DNA of 6,051 nucleotides from Prevotella sp. UBA2755. GTDB lineage: Bacteria; Bacteroidota; Bacteroidia; Bacteroidales; Bacteroidaceae. Location: the NCBI GenBank assembly GCA_002353225.1, contig DEJF01000008.1, forward strand, positions 1 to 6,051, given 5' to 3'. This document shows positions 1 through 6,009 of the stretch, in pieces. Numbering within the stretch: position 1 is the first letter of the stretch; each line of letters starts with the position of its first letter. Below the pieces are notes generated by a model. That model did not search any database and was not told the DNA's origin. It was given only the letters and a program-made list of their open reading frames with translations. The translations under genes and the position numbers were made by a program.

Positions 1-3000
1 GTCAAACTGGGCAGCGGTATAGTTCTCCGCATTCCTCAACTTAATGCTTCCACCACTCAACTTCAAGTTGTTTGTGGCAGCCGCACGATTCGTCAACTCA
101 CGAGCATTAGAAGAAAGAATGATGTTCACCACACTGACAATGTCCGTCACGTTCACCACCCCGTCGCCATTCACATCCGCTGCAACCTTGTTGAACTTAG
201 CGGAGGGATGACCTAAAATGTAGTTTACTATCTCCACGATGTCCGTCACATTTACAAGACCATCACCATTAGCGTCGCCAGGGATAAAGGCTGCCGTGAA
301 TGCCTCAACATCGATGACAATTTCTGCCGTCACATCCGATCCATCAACTGCACGAGCCTGTACAGTGACCTTGCCAGTTTTCTCATTCTTCGTTGCCGTC
401 ATTACTCCGTCGCTGGATATCTCTGCGAACTCCTCGCCAGACTTAATACTCCATTCTACATTCGTCAGTGTTGCCAACGCTGGTGTTACAACAGCCTGCA
501 GATGCAACTGCTCCTGAGTTTCATTCAGCACAAGGGTTTCCTCCTTAGCAGATATCTGAATACTCTCTACTGGTGTTATGTTATAGGCCTCGTCACTGCT
601 GATGATGTTCGACTCACCCGTTTCTGACGCCGAAGCACGACGACTACTTGCAGTGTTCTGCATCGTATAAGCCAAAGCATAGTAGGTAGTAGCATCACTG
701 CTGCGCTTATGGGTAAAACTCTGTGCATAGCCCGACAACTGATCAATCTCCTGAAGGTTCTCAATCGAAGTACCTGCAAGAATGGTATATTGAGCAATCT
801 TAGCACCCTCGTATGGTGTCCAGTGCAGGTTGATGTCATTACCTTGTCCACGGTTTACCATCAGATGGATATTGCCATGAATTACACTTGGCAGACTCTC
901 CACATCGTAAATAGTCTGCAAAGTAATATAATAGCGAGACACCTTAATATCAGGATTGCTGGTAGCATCCACAAACTGGCCATCACTAATATTCGCCTCA
1001 CCTATCAGTTTGAACTCATCGCTGACAGAAGTCTCACGATAGATGTTCACCTTATTATTAAATATAGTGGCATCTGGCAATTGCTGATCAGCAAACCAAG
1101 TCAACTTATTCTTGCCGTTGCTGACACCAACCATCTTCATCGTCGGTTTCCAGTCAACGCCTACTATAGTCACTTGCGAAGTCTCTGTCAGTTTACCAAA
1201 GATGTCGTCCTCGTAAGTAACCGTTATTTCCTGTACGCCGTTCTTCTCAGGCATCGTCAGCAGAAGGGTATTCTCTGCCATATCGTAATCGACAACAACA
1301 CCGCCTTCGGCACCTGTAATACTTACCATAGCATTTTCTCTCACCAACGTCTCTGAAGGTGCCACCTTCAACTGCTGACCAGCCAGCACCTTTGCAGGCA
1401 CTGCGAGTGTGAGAACGGGCTTCTCTATGATCTCTATCTGTGTCTTACTGGTAACAGAACCTGCAGTCACTGTCACTGTCTTCACTCCTGCCGTACTCCA
1501 TGTTATCGTACCGTCGCTTACTACACCGCCATCAGCATCGATGGTAGGTGTCGTACCACTGTTGTTGGCCAGCGTATAGGCAATTGGCGTATCTACACCA
1601 CCCTTCGCAGGAAGGTTAATCAATGCTGTTGACGAAGGCGTAAACTCATAGACTTGTGAGAAGGCAGAGTGTGCATACCAGTTATCAATGGTCTGAATGC
1701 GAATCTCATATGTCTTTCCTGCCGTAAAGCGACTCAACGGCATCGGCAGTGTCGTTGCGAGACGATAGTGGTGGGCACCTGTCGGACAAGTTGCAGCCAC
1801 ATCGCTTGTCATGTTTAATGGCGACCATATATAACTGCCTTCGCCTGTGGCTCCTTTCTCCTTGATACTGATATTATAACGCAGACCCGTCAACGGAGTC
1901 TCCTTATCAGAAGCACCGCTCCAGTTGAGAATCACCTGGTCACCCTGCTGTGTCGCATAAATCTTAGTTGGAGCGGTCGGGGCTGTATTGCAATAGCGAC
2001 TGGTAAATGAAGATCCTGAATAAGATCCACCAAAATTATCTGGTCTTCCGTCGCCAGTACGGTCACATAGCCAGTTTAAAGATAATTCAATACCATCACC
2101 ATTAGTATAAAGTACCTGCTTGCACACTTGACCATGATTACTTATCAATAAAGTATCACAAGTTCCCCATATTTGATTTACAAATTCGGGCTTACCATCA
2201 TTATCCCAGTCAATGGGATTAGCAACTCCTTGATAATCAATTTCCTTAAACTGCAAGTCCTTGCTGCCAAGCATGGAAGAAGCCGCATAGATACTTCCTC
2301 TGTCTTCAGAATAGCACGTGATATCAAGATAGCCGTCACCATTGATGTCTACCGTACTGACCTTCCCCCAAACATTACTAGGAAGTTGTATCCTCTCAAA
2401 CAGCCAGTTACCTTTATTATGGAACAATTGACCATTATTTCGCCATGTTTCTGCATATAAGATATCGAGCAATCCGTCGCGATCGAAGTCTGCAATAGCC
2501 TGAATATCGTTACTAGCAGGAATAAGACGTGTACCATCAGTAAAAGATATACTCTTCTTCTGATACGTTCCATTACCCAAATTGCAGTAGATAGCATCAT
2601 ATGTTACAACATCTGTCAGACCGTCATTATCGAAATCTCCACATATTTCACCCCAAGACCTTGTCGGAGCACCTATCAGACTATTGCCATTGGTGTCCTT
2701 AAAATCTGACCCTGTCTTAAACTCCATATCTCCCTTATTGATGAGCCAAGGATAAGATTTATTACCTTTGGTAATATAAGAACAAATATCAGGAAGACCA
2801 TCCATATTGAAGTCAGTAATCATCTTCAGCCAACCTAATTCTATATCAGAAAGATCAATACTGACATATTCTTTCCACTGCCCATTCTCCATCGTATGAA
2901 GTTTACCATCTCCATAGAAAGGATTTCCCAATCCCTCTGCCTGCCCATTCTGATTCAGGTCAAACATATATGCACCTGACATATCTGGATTGAAAGGCTT

Positions 3001-4989
3001 CAATGGATTAACCATCACTTTCTTGCTGACACTGACACCACCGGCCACAGATGCCTCAATGGTCTTCTGTCCTGGAGTATAAAAGATGATGTATGTCGTT
3101 GTACCTTCCTTTTTGATAATGGTGCCATCAGGAGAAAGGTTAAAGGTAATGTCTGCACCAGAAAGCGATTTTACGACCAGCGTATCGGCTGTCGACATCT
3201 CATTATAGTTCATGGTGAAGAGTCCGTTCTGTATGGTGTTCTGCCATGAGGTGGCTGCACTCCATGCACCTTGACAACCATTGGCATCAACAGCACGGAC
3301 ACGGGCAGACAAGTTGCCCAACGGCCATGAACCTGCATCGGCTATCAGATAAGTATGCTGTGTATTGGAATGAAGCAGTTTTCCGTCAGCATTGGAAATC
3401 TCCACGTCATAGGTCAAATCACTTTTAGCCGTCAAGTCATCCTTACCTGTCTTCCATTCCAACTTCACCGTAGCCGTCTGCTTGTCAGGAATTACTGTAG
3501 GAACTGCCATCAATTGTGGAGCAGTATTGTCAATATCATACTGATAAATAAAGTTATGGCTATCTGAATTTCTGCAAAGCACTCCCATACTTCCATCACC
3601 AAGATAATTAAGAATAAGAGGTAACCCGTTAATCTCACGTACCCAATAAGTTGTTTGGGGATTGTCGCTCTCGATAGAAAAATCATCTGGCAACAAATCA
3701 CTTTCAGAAACAGCAAATGATTTATCCCAGTCAAAGCGCCTAGATTTCTTTCCGTAACCATTACCACTCTCAGCATGCATAGCAATCAGCGTAGGACAAT
3801 TGTCTTTCTTCAAATGATATAGTTTTGAGAAATAATAATAGCCATCGAAAGTCTGGACAGTTCGTTTAAAGGTGCCATCACCCTGATTACGGAAGAAAGC
3901 CAAATAAGCTTTATTTCCGTTTCTAGGAGTATCAATACATACCAGCACGTCAGAAATTCCATCTCCGTCAAGGTCGTGACAGTGAACTGCTGTAATGTTA
4001 GAGTTCTCCAACAGTTCAACCGTCTTATAAGTACCATTCTTCTGACTCATCAGTACGATGGCCTTATCATTACCAAATAGTACCAAATCGTGCACGCCAT
4101 CACCATTCAGGTCTGCCACTGTTGCCGATCCCGATAGATCTGCGGCATAGTAACGTCCGTCAGGCAGTGAGAGGAAAGAATGACCAGACGGATCAATCAA
4201 GTCAGGATAGCCGTCCATATTGAGGTCGATGGCCTGCCACGAGACAACCTCTTTTGCAGCATACGTCCTGCCATTGTTGCTAACAGCAGAGGAGATGAAC
4301 CGTCCACTCGTCGTATAACTACCAGAACCACCTGTAGAGAACTGCGCCTTGGCAATCTCTTCTGGATCAGTAACTACATTTAATTCTTGTCGCTGGAAAT
4401 TATGATCGGCAGTCTGGATATAGGTAACAGGGGTATAAGTGGAACCGTTCTTTTCCATCCCGAAGATATCCAACCTTCCATCACGATTCAAGTCTACCGT
4501 AATGGCATATTCGACCATCAATTTAACAGTCTTGTCCCAATCTTCTCCCAATTTAAAATCAATTTGTTTCATGGTATAGCCATCGCCATTACCATTACTC
4601 AGTGCGATATAAACATAAACAGGAGAACTATCATCGTAATATCCTTCAAAAAAGAATACATCGGGAATTCCATCGTTGTTATAGTCTGCAATCAGTTGTC
4701 CTTGGGAACCGAAAAGAATATAGCCTAAGCCATTAGCACCTCTACCTTCGGCCACCGTCATCACATTATTGCCGTCCAAGTCCTGCCAATACCAACATCT
4801 TTTATCATGATCATCTCTATCAGCCACTATTAACGTCTCCATTTGCTTGTCGCCGTTCACATCGGCATAGAGCTTGCTATAATCAGCCATATTATCAGCA
4901 ACACGTCGTGTCGTCTGGGCTGTCACTTGCAAAGTTGCCCCACCCATTAGTAGCGACAATAGACTGAATAAAAATAATCTCCTTTTCAT
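1..4989 (-). CDS. Large secreted modular protein: twin FG-GAP/VCBS beta-propellers, Fn3/Ig-like modules and type I dockerin (3' end beyond window)
   Basis: The frame is open for 1663 codons from ATG at 4989 to the left edge, with no stop, so the C-terminus is missing. This start is chosen because it gives a signal peptide (MKRR, a Leu/Phe-rich core, then VTA-QTT with likely cleavage after Ala24) and lies about 65 bases below a Bacteroidota-type promoter. There is no lipobox Cys. Modules by residue: FG-GAP-like propeller about 43-475; Fn3-like about 487-583; Ig/PKD-like about 590-662; second propeller about 673-1000; Fn3-like about 1004-1120; Ig-like about 1124-1280; two Fn3-like about 1283-1463; Big_2-like about 1474-1562; dockerin about 1571-1626; then the beginning of another beta-domain. 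FG-GAP propellers bind calcium and mediate protein or glycan contacts, so a surface adhesion, scaffold or glycan-binding role is inferred. No enzyme domain or active site is recognised. A T9SS tail is expected beyond the edge but is not seen. The gene appears monocistronic at its 5' end. Confidence 0.96.
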   Translation of the reverse strand, partial: MKRRLFLFSLLSLLMGGATLQVTAQTTRRVADNMADYSKLYADVNGDKQMETLIVADRDDHDKRCWYWQDLDGNNVMTVAEGRGANGLGYILFGSQGQLIADYNNDGIPDVFFFEGYYDDSSPVYVYIALSNGNGDGYTMKQIDFKLGEDWDKTVKLMVEYAITVDLNRDGRLDIFGMEKNGSTYTPVTYIQTADHNFQRQELNVVTDPEEIAKAQFSTGGSGSYTTSGRFISSAVSNNGRTYAAKEVVSWQAIDLNMDGYPDLIDPSGHSFLSLPDGRYYAADLSGSATVADLNGDGVHDLVLFGNDKAIVLMSQKNGTYKTVELLENSNITAVHCHDLDGDGISDVLVCIDTPRNGNKAYLAFFRNQGDGTFKRTVQTFDGYYYFSKLYHLKKDNCPTLIAMHAESGNGYGKKSRRFDWDKSFAVSESDLLPDDFSIESDNPQTTYWVREINGLPLILNYLGDGSMGVLCRNSDSHNFIYQYDIDNTAPQLMAVPTVIPDKQTATVKLEWKTGKDDLTAKSDLTYDVEISNADGKLLHSNTQHTYLIADAGSWPLGNLSARVRAVDANGCQGAWSAATSWQNTIQNGLFTMNYNEMSTADTLVVKSLSGADITFNLSPDGTIIKKEGTTTYIIFYTPGQKTIEASVAGGVSVSKKVMVNPLKPFNPDMSGAYMFDLNQNGQAEGLGNPFYGDGKLHTMENGQWKEYVSIDLSDIELGWLKMITDFNMDGLPDICSYITKGNKSYPWLINKGDMEFKTGSDFKDTNGNSLIGAPTRSWGEICGDFDNDGLTDVVTYDAIYCNLGNGTYQKKSISFTDGTRLIPASNDIQAIADFDRDGLLDILYAETWRNNGQLFHNKGNWLFERIQLPSNVWGKVSTVDINGDGYLDITCYSEDRGSIYAASSMLGSKDLQFKEIDYQGVANPIDWDNDGKPEFVNQIWGTCDTLLISNHGQVCKQVLYTNGDGIELSLNWLCDRTGDGRPDNFGGSYSGSSFTSRYCNTAPTAPTKIYATQQGDQVILNWSGASDKETPLTGLRYNISIKEKGATGEGSYIWSPLNMTSDVAATCPTGAHHYRLATTLPMPLSRFTAGKTYEIRIQTIDNWYAHSAFSQVYEFTPSSTALINLPAKGGVDTPIAYTLANNSGTTPTIDADGGVVSDGTITWSTAGVKTVTVTAGSVTSKTQIEIIEKPVLTLAVPAKVLAGQQLKVAPSETLVRENAMVSITGAEGGVVVDYDMAENTLLLTMPEKNGVQEITVTYEDDIFGKLTETSQVTIVGVDWKPTMKMVGVSNGKNKLTWFADQQLPDATIFNNKVNIYRETSVSDEFKLIGEANISDGQFVDATSNPDIKVSRYYITLQTIYDVESLPSVIHGNIHLMVNRGQGNDINLHWTPYEGAKIAQYTILAGTSIENLQEIDQLSGYAQSFTHKRSSDATTYYALAYTMQNTASSRRASASETGESNIISSDEAYNITPVESIQISAKEETLVLNETQEQLHLQAVVTPALATLTNVEWSIKSGEEFAEISSDGVMTATKNEKTGKVTVQARAVDGSDVTAEIVIDVEAFTAAFIPGDANGDGLVNVTDIVEIVNYILGHPSAKFNKVAADVNGDGVVNVTDIVSVVNIILSSNARELTNRAAATNNLKLSGGSIKLRNAENYTAAQFD
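112..279 (-). other. Type I dockerin-like domain (two EF-hand-like repeats)
   Basis: Two copies of an F-hand calcium loop with its following helix lie 33 residues apart. Repeat 1 has Asp1572, Asn1574, Asp1576, Asn1580 and Asp1583, then IVEIVNYIL. Repeat 2 has Asp1605, Asn1607, Asp1609, Asn1613 and Asp1616, then IVSVVNIIL. Both share GDG-x-VNVTDIV. Dockerins bind cohesin modules in clostridial cellulosomes. In Bacteroidota they occur near the C-terminus of secreted proteins, where partners are largely unknown. The usual position-10/11 specificity residues are Val1581-Thr1582 and Val1614-Thr1615, identical in both repeats, so symmetric dual-mode binding is conceivable (inference). Confidence 0.88.
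310..1980 (-). other. Run of Fn3/Ig-like modules ending in a Big_2-like domain
   Basis: Residues about 1004-1560 are beta-strand-rich and contain no Asp-box. An Fn3-like module (about 1004-1120) opens with PTAPTKIYAT and includes the YEIRIQTID strand. Ig-like segments follow (about 1124-1280), with GVKTVTVTAG and GVQEITVTYED strands. Two more Fn3-like units (about 1283-1463) include NKLTWFAD/KVNIYRET and NDINLHWTPYEG/YTILAGTS. The Big_2-like module (about 1474-1562) has the typical VESIQIS start, NVEWSI, ISSDGVMTA and GKVTVQARAVDGS. These probably act as a stalk projecting the propellers. Individual family labels are pattern calls. Confidence 0.6.
1990..2973 (-). other. Second FG-GAP/VCBS-like beta-propeller, seven regular motifs
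   Basis: Seven Asp-box loops occur at near-constant spacing: residues 677-685 (DLNQNGQAE), 726-734 (DFNMDGLPD), 785-793 (DFDNDGLTD), 834-842 (DFDRDGLLD), 881-889 (DINGDGYLD), 927-935 (DWDNDGKPE) and 976-984 (DRTGDGRPD). The steps are 49, 59, 49, 47, 46 and 49 residues. Seven repeats of about 48 residues fits one closed seven-bladed integrin-alpha-like propeller with calcium in each loop. The fold is inferred from the motif count; the first and last loops are the most degenerate. Confidence 0.82.
3004..3531 (-). other. Fn3-like plus Ig/PKD-like linker between the two propellers
   Basis: Residues about 487-583 read as a fibronectin type III-like sandwich: an NTAP start, then alternating strands (TATVKLEW, LTYDVEIS), and an ending VRAVDANG followed by GAWS. 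Residues about 590-662 read as an Ig/PKD-like domain with a GTTTYIIFYTPGQKTIEASV strand pair. These are structural spacers between two Asp-box propellers. Assignment is by pattern only; exact boundaries are approximate. Confidence 0.6.
3565..4863 (-). other. First FG-GAP/VCBS-like beta-propeller region
   Basis: Residues about 43-475 carry repeated calcium-loop motifs of the D-x-[ND]-x-D-G-x-x-D type followed by a hydrophobic strand. Clear copies are at 102-110 (DYNNDGIPD), 166-174 (DLNRDGRLD), 255-263 (DLNMDGYPD), 293-301 (DLNGDGVHD) and 339-347 (DLDGDGISD). Degenerate copies are at 43-51 (DVNGDKQME) and 70-78 (DLDGNNVMT), with a weak one near 463-468. Spacing is irregular (27 to 89 residues), unlike the second array, so blade assignment is uncertain. 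The loops match FG-GAP/VCBS repeats of integrin-alpha-like propellers. Confidence 0.8.
4918..4989 (-). other. Signal peptide of the large secreted protein
   Basis: Residues 1-24 have the tripartite form: positively charged start (Lys2, Arg3, Arg4), hydrophobic core (residues 5-15, Leu/Phe/Ser/Met), and a small-residue cleavage region. Val22-Thr23-Ala24 precedes Gln25, the A|Q junction common in Bacteroidota Sec signals. No cysteine is near the junction, so this is signal peptidase I type rather than a lipoprotein. It indicates export across the inner membrane by Sec. Confidence 0.88.
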
Positions 4990-5030
4990 AAGCTAGTATA
5001 TTTTTAGTTATTATAATTCTCGTTTTAGGT

Positions 5031-5045
5031 TGGGATAATCTCCCA
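5031..5045 (-). repeat. Small inverted repeat in the 5' leader
   Basis: TGGGA-TAATC-TCCCA is a perfect 5-bp inverted repeat with a 5-base centre, just below the predicted transcription start and about 42 bases above the ATG. It could be a small leader hairpin or an operator half-site pair. It is short enough to be chance, and no regulator gene is nearby. Confidence 0.35.
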
Positions 5046-5054
5046 CATCAACGG

Positions 5055-5085
5055 CAAAGATAAGGATTATTTCCGAAAGTTGCAA
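5055..5085 (-). promoter_or_regulatory. Bacteroidota-type promoter for the large secreted protein gene
   Basis: Read on the minus strand, TATCTTTG (5055-5062) matches the TAnnTTTG -7 element used by the Bacteroidota primary sigma factor. A TTG within CTTGCAA (TTG = 5083-5085) lies 20 bases upstream, where the -33 TTG/TTTG element belongs. Transcription would start near 5048-5050, giving a leader of about 60 bases. That leader is A/T-rich before the ATG at 4989 and has no convincing Shine-Dalgarno, as is usual in this phylum. Confidence 0.75.
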
Positions 5086-5108
5086 GTTTTTTAATAGAAA
5101 TTTCGCAA

Positions 5109-5196
5109 AAACACCTCTTCACCTCCGTCAATAGGTGCTGAAAGCCGATGTGAAAAGGGATTGAGTGGGAGGAGGTGTTGAGCAAACACCTCTTCC
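5109..5196. repeat. Intergenic repeat-rich segment bounded by 12-bp direct repeats
   Basis: AAACACCTCTTC occurs exactly at 5109-5120 and again at 5184-5195. An inverted version, GGAGGAGGTGTT, lies at 5168-5179. Inside the first copy, CACCTC is repeated after 8 bases (5112-5125), and CACCT (5120-5124) is mirrored by AGGTG (5133-5137). No reading frame crosses the segment. The density of direct and inverted copies within 90 bases suggests a small non-autonomous repeat or REP-like element rather than random spacer. Its family was not recognised with certainty. Confidence 0.55.
5168..5196 (+). repeat. Strong hairpin immediately upstream of the plus-strand frame
   Basis: GGAGGAGGTGTT (5168-5179) pairs with AACACCTCTTCC (5185-5196) around a 5-base loop, GAGCA. 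This gives 12 pairs with one G-T/G-U pair (5171 with 5193). There is no T-tract after it, so it is not a normal terminator for the plus strand. The last stem base is 5196 and the next frame's ATG begins at 5197. The purine arm contains an AGGAGG that resembles a ribosome site but is paired in the stem and 21 bases from the ATG, too far to be a usual one. Confidence 0.7.
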
Positions 5197-5865
5197 ATGA
5201 TTGCCACTACAGATGTACAAAACGTAACACTGGATAGTGAAGGAAAAGCCCGTATCACTGTTTCAGGAGGACTGCCAGGTAATGCTTCGCTCCATCTATC
5301 AATGCCAGAGTCTGGAAAAGAAAAATATGTTGCTGTAAATGTAGTAATGAAAGAAACGGAAGTCAAAGTACCAAAAGCCTCAAAACTTAGTGGCAGTACT
5401 TTCGAAGATAGTTATTTATTGACATTGACCAGTGCAACTAAAGGAGCAATTATCTATTACACACTTGACGGTTCTTGCCCTTGTGACGAACAGAAACGCA
5501 TTAAATACACGGGACCAATTACTTTGCCTATTGGTCAGATTACTCTTCAGGCAATAGCCACCCGTGATGGTATGGATGACAGTGAGATTGTAACCTATGA
5601 GTATACTGTACAAAAGGATGCTACAGGCATAAAAGTGATAGAGAATGTTCCAGATTACAAAATTAGTTATCAAGAAGGTGTTATCACCATATCAGATGCG
5701 AAAGGAGCAAGTTGTCATATTTACGATTTACAAGGTCATGAATTGGCTGTCCGCAATAATTTGGGTAAGACAGCAAAATTAAATGTCTCCAAAACCAACA
5801 TCTATATTGTGAGTCTTCAATTTGAAAATGACAAAACATTTGTAAACAAAATATTGGCTAAATGA
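5197..5865 (+). CDS. C-terminal fragment of an exported protein: chitobiase/hexosaminidase C-terminal-type module plus T9SS-like tail (probably 5'-truncated)
   Basis: The frame is 222 codons, with ATG at 5197 and TGA at 5863-5865. The in-frame stop at 5179-5181 leaves ATG 5197 as the only plausible start. Residues 1-55 look like the end of a beta-domain (NVTLDSEGKARITVSGGLPG). Residues about 61-138 match the CHB_HEX_C_1 type: IYYTLDGS at 86-93, YTGPITLP at 104-111, LQAIATRDGM, and a final YEYTV. This is a beta-sandwich accessory module, not the catalytic part of a hexosaminidase. Residues about 142-222 resemble a type A T9SS sorting tail: IYDLQGHEL at 165-173, the NIYIVSL strand at 191-197, and a terminal Lys-rich KILAK. 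A T9SS tail needs an N-terminal signal peptide, which is absent. There is also no Bacteroidota promoter upstream and the start abuts a hairpin. I infer a truncated remnant, though expression from ATG 5197 cannot be excluded. Sampled lines are more A/T-rich than the dockerin end of the neighbouring gene. Confidence 0.75.
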   Translation: MIATTDVQNVTLDSEGKARITVSGGLPGNASLHLSMPESGKEKYVAVNVVMKETEVKVPKASKLSGSTFEDSYLLTLTSATKGAIIYYTLDGSCPCDEQKRIKYTGPITLPIGQITLQAIATRDGMDDSEIVTYEYTVQKDATGIKVIENVPDYKISYQEGVITISDAKGASCHIYDLQGHELAVRNNLGKTAKLNVSKTNIYIVSLQFENDKTFVNKILAK

Positions 5866-5885
5866 GTATAATGGAAGTTATTTAA

Positions 5886-5915
5886 ATCATTTGCGTTCCC
5901 TTATAGGGAAATGAT
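5886..5915 (+). repeat. Interrupted hairpin downstream of the fragment gene
   Basis: ATCATT (5886-5891) pairs with AATGAT (5910-5915), and TCCCT (5897-5901) pairs with AGGGA (5905-5909) around a 3-base TAT loop. Five bases (TGCGT) bulge on the left side. It starts 20 bases after the stop codon. No T-run follows, so it is a weak terminator at best and might instead protect the 3' end of a transcript. Confidence 0.4.
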
Positions 5916-5956
5916 AACGCTTCTAGCGATCCACTTTGTATAAAATATGATTTATG

Positions 5957-5993
5957 AAACGACTGGCAGGGCAATGACTTTGCCAGTCGTTTT
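5957..5993 (+). terminator. Intrinsic terminator downstream of the fragment gene
   Basis: AAACGACTGGCA (5957-5968) and TGCCAGTCGTTT (5981-5992) form a perfect 12-bp stem with a 12-base loop, followed by T-rich sequence (TTTTGTTT including the stem end). The stem's first pairs are A-T, giving the run of U on exit. It sits about 91 bases after the stop at 5865. The A-rich left side could also serve the minus strand, but the T-run there is shorter. Confidence 0.8.
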
Positions 5994-6009
5994 GTTTGTG
6001 GCAGTTTCC

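Noticed and set aside
112..279. Cellulosome membership from the dockerin
   Set aside because: No cohesin scaffold, glycoside hydrolase or S-layer anchoring module is in the window, and the apparent host phylum does not build clostridial cellulosomes. Dockerin homology alone does not establish it.
709..1356. A 215-codon plus-strand open frame
   Set aside because: It lies wholly antisense to the Fn3/Ig-like part of the large minus-strand gene. Its translation has no domain pattern or signal peptide and is rich in His, Asn, Leu and Ile from complementary codons. The minus frame carries coherent protein modules here.
2173..4728. Several 60-113 codon frames on both strands inside the propeller regions
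   Set aside because: All overlap the continuous minus-strand frame and read as low-coherence shadows. The Asp-box repeats are only in the 4989-start frame.
4918..4989. Lipoprotein signal
   Set aside because: No Cys near the cleavage region; the VTA|Q junction fits signal peptidase I.
1..4989. A frameshift or internal stop making the large gene a pseudogene
   Set aside because: Every codon from 4989 to 1 was read on the minus strand and none is a stop. Domain patterns continue in the same frame throughout.
5109..5195. Insertion sequence with target-site duplication
   Set aside because: The 12-bp direct repeats are only 75 bases apart, no transposase or long terminal inverted repeats are present, and an inverted copy lies inside. 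A small repeat element fits better than an IS.
5091..5673. Minus-strand frames of 85-91 codons opposite the plus-strand fragment
   Set aside because: They are antisense to the CHB_HEX_C/T9SS-like sequence or cross the intergenic repeat, with no recognisable protein features.
5954..5977. Tiny frame ATG AAA CGA ... TGA (7 codons) at the terminator
   Set aside because: It lies within the left arm and loop of the terminator; too short and no evidence of translation.
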